From contig JACDGR010000067.1 of NCBI GenBank assembly GCA_013821525.1, forward strand, positions 1 to 12,028: a stretch of DNA of 12,028 bases, read 5' to 3'. The notes under the pieces were generated by a model. It had not been told where the DNA came from and made no database searches. It saw only the letters and a program-made list of their open reading frames with translations. The position numbers and the translations under genes are program-made. Each line of letters opens with the position of its first letter. The first letter of the stretch is position 1. The stretch is from Actinomycetota bacterium (GTDB lineage: Bacteria; Actinomycetota; Thermoleophilia; Gaiellales; Gaiellaceae). Below are positions 1-5,534 of the stretch, one piece after another.

Positions 1-311
1 AGGCTCAACTCGACGATCAGCGCTTTCCGAGTGAGGTTGAGACAGCCGTCTATCGGATGGTGCAGGAGGCACTCACGAATGTGGTCAAGCACGCCGAGGC
101 GCGCCGCGTGAGCATAGTTCTCGCGATGGGCCGCGGATCGATGACCGCACTGATCGAGGACGACGGGCGCGGCTTCGTGGTCGACGCTGCCCGCGACGGG
201 ATGGGACTCGACGGGATGGAAGAACGTCTCACCCTCGTCGACGGCAAGGTCACCATCGAGTCACGACCCGGCGGCGGGACAACCATCGTGGCCAAGGTTC
301 CCCTGCCGTGA
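1..311 (+). CDS. Sensor histidine kinase, C-terminal ATPase domain (5'-truncated by window edge)
   Basis: The frame is open from base 3 to the TGA at 309-311 and has no start inside the window, so only the last ~100 residues are present. They form the ATP-binding (HATPase_c) domain of a NarL-type kinase. The N box reads EALTNVVKHA, the first glycine box EDDGRGF, the second GMGLDGMEERL, and the C-terminal strand has GGGTTI. The spacing and the VYRMVQEALTNVVKHA wording are typical of HisKA_3 kinases, which autophosphorylate on a histidine and pass phosphate to a partner regulator. The stop overlaps the start of the next gene by 4 nt (GTGA), so the two are almost certainly co-translated cognate partners. 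The sensing domain lies outside the window, so the signal is unknown. Confidence 0.93.
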   Translation, partial: AQLDDQRFPSEVETAVYRMVQEALTNVVKHAEARRVSIVLAMGRGSMTALIEDDGRGFVVDAARDGMGLDGMEERLTLVDGKVTIESRPGGGTTIVAKVPLP

Positions 312-961
312 ACATCCGCGTGCTGATCGTCGATGACCATGCCGTCGTCCGAAGTGGCCTCCGCCGGGTGCTCGACTCCGAGGACGGAATCGAGGTCGTC
401 GGCGAGGCGGGCGATTCTCAACACGCCATTTTCGAGGCGCGCGCCAAGAGACCCGATGTCATCCTGATGGACGTGGTCATGCCCGGCAAGAATGGCATCG
501 AGACGATCCCCGATGTGCTGAGGGAGTCACCCGGCGCGAAGGTCTTGATCCTCTCGATGCAGGACGATCCGCACTACGTCCGCGAAGCGTTCGCCGCAGG
601 GGCGGAGGGCTACATCTTGAAGGAGGCCGCCGACACCGACCTCGTCGCCGCAGTCAGAGAGGTCGCAGGCGGAGGCAGCTACGTCCACCCGACTCTCGGC
701 GCACGCATGGTTTCTGCCGAGGCCGAGGAGCGGAAGCGAGCCGAGGCTGACCCGCTGTCCGACCGCGAACGCGATGTTCTTCGCTTGCTCGCACTCGGCC
801 ACACGAACCAGGAGATCGCCGGAGCGCTCTACATCTCGGTTCGCACCGCTGAGACACACCGCGCGCACATCATGCAAAAGCTTCACCTGCAGACCCGAGC
901 CCAACTCGTTCGCTACGCCCTCGCTGAAGGGTTGCTGAACGCCGAGGGCCCCGCCGACTGA
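308..961 (+). CDS. NarL/FixJ-family response regulator (receiver + LuxR-type HTH)
   Basis: This 217-residue protein is the usual length for the family. The receiver domain spans about 1-120: acidic pair D9/D10, phosphoacceptor D55 in ILMDVVMP, S83 at the switch Thr/Ser position, and K105 in YILKEA. A short linker leads to a LuxR/GerE helix-turn-helix at about 149-212, with LSDRERDVLRLLALG, TNQEIA, the recognition helix SVRTAETHRAHIMQKL, and a VRYALAEGLL ending. All phosphorylation residues are intact, so it should be a working DNA-binding regulator activated by the upstream kinase. The GTG start overlaps the kinase stop. The HTH wording resembles oxygen- and nitrate-responsive NreC-type regulators more than mycobacterial DevR, but that is a weak guide to the signal. 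It is the only two-component regulator seen next to the fermentative genes downstream. Confidence 0.95.
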   Translation: MNIRVLIVDDHAVVRSGLRRVLDSEDGIEVVGEAGDSQHAIFEARAKRPDVILMDVVMPGKNGIETIPDVLRESPGAKVLILSMQDDPHYVREAFAAGAEGYILKEAADTDLVAAVREVAGGGSYVHPTLGARMVSAEAEERKRAEADPLSDRERDVLRLLALGHTNQEIAGALYISVRTAETHRAHIMQKLHLQTRAQLVRYALAEGLLNAEGPAD

Positions 962-971
962 TCGACGAAAT

Positions 972-1000
972 GACAAAGGCGGCCATCGGCCGCCTTCGTC
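972..1000. terminator. Hairpin between convergent genes, likely bidirectional terminator
   Basis: A 9-bp perfect stem (aaggcggcc / ggccgcctt, 976-984 and 988-996) with a 3-nt loop is extended by three more pairs after one mismatch. It starts 11 nt after the response-regulator stop and ends 20 nt before the stop of the convergent membrane-protein gene. There is no long T run on either strand, although the minus-strand exit is T-rich (tttgtcattt). It probably ends both transcripts. Confidence 0.7.
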
Positions 1001-1020
1001 AATCACCGATCCGAGCTGGC

Positions 1021-1653
1021 TCAGACTGCAGATGGCGTGGCGCGCGGGCTCGGGTGCGTCTTCGTCGCCGCGACCACCCCACGACCCCGGAGTGCCCCGC
1101 CGAGCGTCAGCACGAGGAACCCGATGCCGCTCAAGACGAGCGCGATGCCGACGACGATGCCGAACAGCGCTACCTGCTCAGCCATGTACGACGTGTTCAG
1201 CGCTGTCGAGAGCGCCGTCTCGCTGATCCACGTGTTCCGTAGCGGGTTGTCGAGCGGCTGCCCGTTTGCGCCGTTCAGCGCCTTGGTGACATCGCTCGTA
1301 CCCTTGCCGTCCGCCGTTGCGAAGCGCGGCATCTGCGAGTACGTGAGCCCGCCGGTCGCCTCGAGTGCGTGGATCCGCATGTAGCTCGCGAAGGCACGTG
1401 CGCGAGAACCGTTGGTGATCGGCTTCCCGGCGATGTCAGCTGTGGGCAGCTTGATGCTCGTCGGGAGACCGGCCTTCTTTGCTTCGGCAGCGATACCGGA
1501 AGCGTTCATGTCCGGCGAACCGACGATCGCCTCCTGCGTCAGGCTCGAATGCACGGTCGAGCGGCCGTTGACCCCGACGACGATCGCGCCGACGCCGAAA
1601 GCAATCAAGACGATTGCCGCTGCCACTCCACCCCACTGCAGATATCTCTTCAT
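1021..1653 (-). CDS. Small membrane protein with two TM helices and an extracytoplasmic domain
   Basis: The protein has 210 residues. One hydrophobic helix lies at about 7-28, a ~130-residue soluble middle domain follows, and a second helix lies at about 161-186 before a short basic tail. The middle domain carries NGRSTV, VGSPDM, FASYMRIHALEATGG and LSTALNTSYMAEQ. From memory, this matches an actinobacterial family often labelled 'aromatic ring-opening dioxygenase LigA' in databases. Nothing here resembles a dioxygenase active site, so I treat that label as a misannotation and assign no function. The frame stays open upstream to 1722, but I chose the ATG at 1653 because AGAGGAAG (1660-1667) sits 6 nt ahead of it and MKRYLQW leads directly into the first helix. 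The gene diverges from the acyl-CoA synthetase gene and shares its control region. Confidence 0.82.
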   Translation of the reverse strand: MKRYLQWGGVAAAIVLIAFGVGAIVVGVNGRSTVHSSLTQEAIVGSPDMNASGIAAEAKKAGLPTSIKLPTADIAGKPITNGSRARAFASYMRIHALEATGGLTYSQMPRFATADGKGTSDVTKALNGANGQPLDNPLRNTWISETALSTALNTSYMAEQVALFGIVVGIALVLSGIGFLVLTLGGALRGRGVVAATKTHPSPRATPSAV

Positions 1654-1743
1654 GGTTTGCTTCCTCTCGGTCGTCATTACGGATCTAGACCGCAGCATCA
1701 GCGGTATGGCGTGAAAGACCATCGGCGTTCGAGCACAGAGCGT

Positions 1744-1760
1744 CTGCGGCTTTCCCGCAC
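1744..1760. promoter_or_regulatory. Palindromic operator candidate, copy A
   Basis: The sequence CTGCGGCTTTCCCGCAC matches CTGCGG-N5-CCGCAG at 11 of 12 arm positions and keeps 5 of 6 arm pairs. It lies 111 nt ahead of the synthetase ATG and 90 nt ahead of the divergent membrane-protein ATG, so it could serve either gene. It follows no stop codon, which argues for an operator and against a terminator. Confidence 0.6.
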
Positions 1761-1798
1761 CTCTGTTGCGGGCGACGGAACGGGCCCGACCGTGTCTT

Positions 1799-1815
1799 TA
1801 GCGGATTGCCCGCAG
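1799..1815. promoter_or_regulatory. Palindromic operator candidate, copy B (weaker)
   Basis: The sequence TAGCGGATTGCCCGCAG matches the consensus at 10 of 12 arm positions, with both changes in the left arm. It is centred 55 bp from copy A, close to five helical turns, so both would face the same side of the DNA. It ends 56 nt before the synthetase ATG. Confidence 0.45.
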
Positions 1816-1871
1816 GCAAGATCAGTGACGACGCGGAGCCGAGGATCACCGGACTGCGGCAGGCTGTACCC

Positions 1872-4526
1872 ATGAACGCCGCTTCGCAAGAGCTCAACGT
1901 CGTCGATGTGATCCTGCGCGACGGCGCGACGATGCGGCTCCGACCTCCTCAGACCGACGATGCCGCCGGCTTACTGAGCTTCTTCGCCGGACTCTCGGCC
2001 GACAGCATGCGTTCGCGCTTCCACGGAGTGCGGCGAGTCGACGATTCGCTGATCGAGCATTTCCTGCTACCGGCTGCCGACCGCGGCGCCCTGATCGGGT
2101 CGGTCGAAACTGCGGCCGATGGCCTCCGGGTGGTCGCGATCGGCGAGTACGCCTGCCTCCGCGACCCATCGGTCGCCGAGGTTGCGTTCACCGTCGCGGA
2201 CGACCTACAGGGGCACGGCGTCGGCGCGCGTCTGCTCGAACAACTCGCGGCGTTGGCGGGACGCGAGGGAGTCGAAACGTTCGTCGCCGACGTCTTGGCG
2301 GACAACCATGCAATGTTGCGGGTGTTCGCGGATGCCGGTTACGACGTCGTTCGAAAGACAGAAGGCGGGGAGGTCGAGGTTCGCTTGGCGATCGCGCGGA
2401 GCACAGCATTGCTCGCCCGTGTGGACGCGCGCGACCACGAGGCGGTCGGCGCCTCCCTCCGTCCGTTCTTCCAGCCGGCCACGGTCGCCGTCATCGGGGC
2501 CTCGCCTCGGCGCGGTTCGATCGGCGGCGAGCTCTTCCGCAATATCCTGCAAGCGGACTTTCAAGGGGCTGCTTACCCGGTCAACAGGACTGCCGAGCCC
2601 GTGGCCGGCGTCCGTGCCTTCAGCTCGGTCGCAGAGATCGACGCTCCGATCGACCTCGCCGTCATCTGTCTTCCGGCGGCACGTGTCGTGGATGCGGCGC
2701 GGATCGCGCTTGCGACGGGGGTTCGGGCGCTCTGCGTGATCTCCTCCGGATTCGCCGAAGTCGGTCGCGATGGTCTCGAGCGGCAAGAAGAGCTGCTCGC
2801 GCTCGTGCGATCGCACGGAGCGCGGCTGATCGGGCCGAACTGCCTCGGTATCGCTGTCCCCGGCATCGGCCTGAACGCGACCTTTGCTCCCCGCGCTCTG
2901 CCGCCGGGCCGCATCGCATTCTCGAGCCAGAGCGGCGCACTCGGCCTCGCTCTGCTCGAGAAAGCAGCCGAGCGCAACCTCGGCTTCTCGGCGTTCGTCT
3001 CGATCGGGAACAAAGCGGACGTGTCGTCGAACGATCTCCTCGAGTGGTGGGAGGACGACGACGAGACCGAGTTGATCCTGCTCTACCTCGAGTCGTTCGG
3101 AAATCCGCGGAAGTTCGGCCGCCTCGCCGCCCGCGTCGCGCGACACAAGCCGATCCTGGCGCTCAAGGCCGGAACGACGGAGGTCGGGGCGCGGGCCGCG
3201 AGCTCCCACACCGCTGCCCTCGCGGGCTCCGAGGTTGCGGTCGACGCGCTGTTCCGGCAATCCGGCGTGTTGCGAGCGCGAACGCTCGAGGAGTTGGTCG
3301 ACGCCGCAACGCTTCTGTCGAGCCAGCCACTCCCTCGTGGCCGTCGAACCGCAGTTCTCAGCAACGCCGGTGGGCTCGGCATTCTCTGCGCAGACGCCTG
3401 CGGCGCCGCAGGACTCGCCCTCGAGCCGCTGGAGGACAGGACGCGCCGGGCGCTCGAAGCGGAACTTCCCGCCGACGCGAGTGTCGCGAACCCGGTCGAC
3501 GTCCTCGGCTCGGCGACGGCTGCGACCTACGCGACCGTGCTGCCGCTCCTGCTCGCAGACCCCGGCGTCGACAGCGTGATCGTCTTGTTCGTTCCACCGG
3601 TCGTCGCGACAGCAGACGACGTAGCGGCGGCGATCGCCGAAGCGGCCGTTGGAGCAGAGAAGCCCGTGCTCGTGGTGATCGTCAGCGCTGACGGGATCCC
3701 AGCTCGGCTGCGCGAATCAGGATCACCCGTAGCGTCATTTCTCTACCCCGAGTCGGCCGCGCGCGCGCTCGGGCTTGCGGCCGACCGCGCCGACTGGCTC
3801 GGCCGGGCGGCGGGAAGCGCAACTCCGGTCGAGGGCGTCGATCGTGTCGAGGGCCGTCGTCTTGTCGAATCCGTCACGGACGAACGGTGGCTCTCTCCCG
3901 CTGAAGCGCGCACCCTGCTCGCTGCCTACGGTATCCCGCTCGTTCCCGAGCGCGTCGTCCTGAGCGCAGAGGAGGCAGTGTTGGCCGCCGAGGAACTCGG
4001 GTTCCCCGCGGTGGTCAAGAGCGCTGTGCCGGGTCGGCACAAGACCGAGAGTGGCGGCGTCGCACTCGGGCTCATGACGGCCGAAGCGGTACGCACTGCC
4101 GCTCTTCGGATCGGCGCACCGCTGATCGTGCAACCGATGATCAAGGGGGGCGTCGAGCTGCTTGCCGGCGTCGTCCAGGACCCTGTGTTCGGCCCACTGG
4201 TCGCGTTCGGGCCAGGAGGCGTGTTCGCCGAACTGATCGGCGACACACGCTTCGCCGTCGCACCGCTCACCGATGTCGACGCGGCCGAGCTCGTGCACGG
4301 CGGCAAGGCGGGCAAGTTGGTGGCCGGCTTCCGGGGCGCCGCGCCGGCTGACGCCGCTGCGCTGACCGACCTCGTCCATCGCCTCGCCCTGCTCGCGGAG
4401 GAGAACCCGGAGATCGCCGAGCTCGACCTCAACCCGGTTCTCGGCCTCGGCGAGAGCTGCCTCGCGGTCGACATGCGCATCCGGTTGCGGCCCGCGCGAC
4501 CCGTCGCTTCCATCAAAGGCTGGTAG
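1872..4526 (+). CDS. ADP-forming acyl-CoA (acetate-CoA) synthetase with N-terminal GNAT domain
   Basis: This 884-residue fusion protein carries, in order, four parts. A GNAT acetyltransferase lies at about 8-175, with the acetyl-CoA loop Q113-GHGVGAR. A CoA-binding Rossmann domain starts near 199 (FFQPATVAVIGAS). Succinyl-CoA-ligase-like domains follow, with GPNCLG at 321-326 and SSQSGALG. A C-terminal ATP-grasp domain runs from about 674 to the end, with VVKS at K716, HKTESGGVALG and ELDLNPV. The phospho-histidine of NDP-forming synthetases is present as H446 in SSHTAALAG. The family converts acyl-CoA + ADP + Pi to acid + CoA + ATP, reversibly. GNAT fusions of this type (Pat/PatZ relatives) also acetylate protein lysines. 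I chose the ATG at 1872; a TTG at 1806 is open but would overlap operator copy B, and homologues as I recall them begin near here. The ribosome site is poor. Acetate is the likely substrate given xfp-ackA nearby; other acyl groups are possible. Confidence 0.92.
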   Translation: MNAASQELNVVDVILRDGATMRLRPPQTDDAAGLLSFFAGLSADSMRSRFHGVRRVDDSLIEHFLLPAADRGALIGSVETAADGLRVVAIGEYACLRDPSVAEVAFTVADDLQGHGVGARLLEQLAALAGREGVETFVADVLADNHAMLRVFADAGYDVVRKTEGGEVEVRLAIARSTALLARVDARDHEAVGASLRPFFQPATVAVIGASPRRGSIGGELFRNILQADFQGAAYPVNRTAEPVAGVRAFSSVAEIDAPIDLAVICLPAARVVDAARIALATGVRALCVISSGFAEVGRDGLERQEELLALVRSHGARLIGPNCLGIAVPGIGLNATFAPRALPPGRIAFSSQSGALGLALLEKAAERNLGFSAFVSIGNKADVSSNDLLEWWEDDDETELILLYLESFGNPRKFGRLAARVARHKPILALKAGTTEVGARAASSHTAALAGSEVAVDALFRQSGVLRARTLEELVDAATLLSSQPLPRGRRTAVLSNAGGLGILCADACGAAGLALEPLEDRTRRALEAELPADASVANPVDVLGSATAATYATVLPLLLADPGVDSVIVLFVPPVVATADDVAAAIAEAAVGAEKPVLVVIVSADGIPARLRESGSPVASFLYPESAARALGLAADRADWLGRAAGSATPVEGVDRVEGRRLVESVTDERWLSPAEARTLLAAYGIPLVPERVVLSAEEAVLAAEELGFPAVVKSAVPGRHKTESGGVALGLMTAEAVRTAALRIGAPLIVQPMIKGGVELLAGVVQDPVFGPLVAFGPGGVFAELIGDTRFAVAPLTDVDAAELVHGGKAGKLVAGFRGAAPADAAALTDLVHRLALLAEENPEIAELDLNPVLGLGESCLAVDMRIRLRPARPVASIKGW

Positions 4527-4543
4527 CTGCGGCAAACCCGCAG
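4527..4543. promoter_or_regulatory. Palindromic operator candidate, copy C (perfect)
   Basis: CTGCGGCAAACCCGCAG has perfect 6-bp arms. It begins at the base after the synthetase stop codon and ends 95 nt before the cupredoxin ATG. As RNA it could form a 6-bp hairpin, but no T run follows, so a terminator is the less likely reading. Confidence 0.65.
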
Positions 4544-4579
4544 AGACCAAACGGGAAGCATGCAGCCCGGGCAGCGCGT

Positions 4580-4596
4580 GCACGGATGACCCGCCG
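4580..4596. promoter_or_regulatory. Degenerate second copy of the palindrome
   Basis: GCACGGATGACCCGCCG keeps only CGG-N5-CCGC plus one outer base, 8 of 12 arm positions. I list it because its centre lies 53 bp downstream of copy C, mirroring the 55-bp spacing of copies A and B, and it ends 42 nt before the cupredoxin start. On its own it would not be called. Confidence 0.2.
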
Positions 4597-4638
4597 GTCG
4601 CACAGACCGAGACTGGAAACAGTCAACAAGGGAGCGCC

Positions 4639-5106
4639 ATGAAGGCCACTCGTACGATTCCAATCCTCGCTCTGCTCGTCCTCGCGGGAACCTTTGCGGC
4701 CGTCGCGCCGGCGAATCCTGCATCCCACGCGTCGCTGACGATTCACCATCAGCTGCGTGGATGCCACTCCTGGTCGCTGAACGGCGGTGCCTTCGGTACG
4801 AGCAAGTCGGTCACACTCCGCCATGGCGGAAGCGTCACCGTGACGAATAACGACGTGATGCCTCACAAGCTGATCGAGTCCAGCGGGCCTGCCGTTCTCT
4901 ACACGCGAGTCTCGCGTGGGGGCAGCATGGGAATGCACGGGACATATCCGCCGGCGATGCTCGCCCGGATGGGTGCAGCGACCTCGATCACGTTCTCGAA
5001 GCCCGGCGTCTACCGGTTCACCACGAAGGCCGGGGAGGACTACATGTCCGGCGTGAAGACGACCGGCGAGGACAACGTGCTCCGTCTCACCGTACGGGTC
5101 AGCTGA
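4639..5106 (+). CDS. Secreted cupredoxin-like protein with an incomplete copper site
   Basis: The protein has 155 residues. A signal peptide (MKATRTIPILALLVLAG..., likely cut after ANPASHA near residue 31) is followed by a small beta-sandwich of cupredoxin type. H76 in NNDVMPHKL is the usual first copper ligand, and GVYRFTT followed by M136 fits the C-terminal ligand loop. The expected Cys and second His of that loop are missing: T128 falls at the Cys position. The only cysteine is C42, in GCHSWS near the mature N-terminus, next to H43. Metal binding is therefore uncertain; C42/H43/H76/M136 could form an unusual site, or the fold may be used for something else. The start is well supported by AAGGGAG just upstream. 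The gene has its own upstream palindrome and a strong terminator after it, so it is probably a single transcript. Confidence 0.85.
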   Translation: MKATRTIPILALLVLAGTFAAVAPANPASHASLTIHHQLRGCHSWSLNGGAFGTSKSVTLRHGGSVTVTNNDVMPHKLIESSGPAVLYTRVSRGGSMGMHGTYPPAMLARMGAATSITFSKPGVYRFTTKAGEDYMSGVKTTGEDNVLRLTVRVS

Positions 5107-5125
5107 CCGTCGGTCTGCACCAGGT

Positions 5126-5155
5126 CGGCGAGGGGCGCTTTGCCCCTCGCCGTTT
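5126..5155 (+). terminator. Strong intrinsic terminator after the cupredoxin gene
   Basis: A perfect 11-bp GC-rich stem (5126-5136 with 5142-5152) has a 5-nt loop, gcttt, and is followed by TTT. It lies 20 nt after the cupredoxin stop and 47 nt before the cupin GTG, so the cupin operon has very little room for a promoter of its own. Confidence 0.85.
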
Positions 5156-5201
5156 CAGAGTTGCTGATGCAGAGAGGAGTGACGGAAAGGAAGGAAGCCG
5201 A

Positions 5202-5534
5202 GTGACTGCACGAACGTCAGCCCACGCGTTCGAGATCGCTGCCGTCAAGGCACGACTCGCCGCCGCGGACGGTGGCTACGAGATCGTCCACGAGTCGGAG
5301 TCGGTAGAGGTCGGCGTGTACGTCCTCGTCGCACCCGAGCCAGATCGTCAACAGCCACACACCGACGACGAGATCTACGTCGTCCTCGAGGGGCGGGGCA
5401 CCCTCGAGGTCGAGGGGAAACGCATCGATCTGCACGAGGGAGAGTCGGTATTCGTGCCCGCAGGCGCCGATCACCAGTTCGTCGGGTATGAGCAGCTGAG
5501 CGTCCTCGTGATCCTCGAGAAGCGGTCGCATTGA
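5202..5534 (+). CDS. Small single-domain cupin, first gene of the phosphoketolase operon
   Basis: This 110-residue protein is one cupin barrel. Motif 1 reads QQPHTDDEIYVVLEGRG and motif 2 LHEGESVFVPAGADHQF. Motif 1 normally has HxH. Here the first His is replaced by Gln (QPH), leaving one His, the Glu of DDE and the motif-2 His as possible metal ligands. No reaction can be assigned; a small-molecule sensor or accessory role is possible. The GTG start is supported by AAGGAAGGAAG immediately upstream. The 3' end overlaps the phosphoketolase start by 4 nt (TTGA), which makes translational coupling likely and ties the cupin to phosphoketolase function. Confidence 0.88.
   Translation: MTARTSAHAFEIAAVKARLAAADGGYEIVHESESVEVGVYVLVAPEPDRQQPHTDDEIYVVLEGRGTLEVEGKRIDLHEGESVFVPAGADHQFVGYEQLSVLVILEKRSH

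Larger units (their letters stand above)
1654..1871. promoter_or_regulatory. Divergent control region between membrane-protein and synthetase genes
   Basis: This 218-bp non-coding stretch lies between two divergent starts. It holds two copies of the CTGCGG-N5-CCGCAG type palindrome (1744-1760 and 1799-1815) and a separate inverted repeat, ACCGC-N7-GCGGT, at about 1689-1705. I see no convincing -35/-10 pair by eye. The minus-strand gene has a clear ribosome binding site at 1660-1667. The plus-strand gene has only a poor one. Confidence 0.6.

Noticed and set aside
2205..3260. Long minus-strand open frame (351 codons) inside the synthetase gene
   Set aside because: Its translation is rich in Arg, Asp and Gly with no recognisable domain. 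It is the usual antisense shadow of a high-GC gene.
3397..3412. Palindrome CCTGCGGCGCCGCAGG resembling the operator arms
   Set aside because: The arms are separated by only 2 nt, and it lies inside the synthetase gene in an Ala-Cys-Gly-Ala-Ala-Gly coding stretch, where GC-rich codons explain it.
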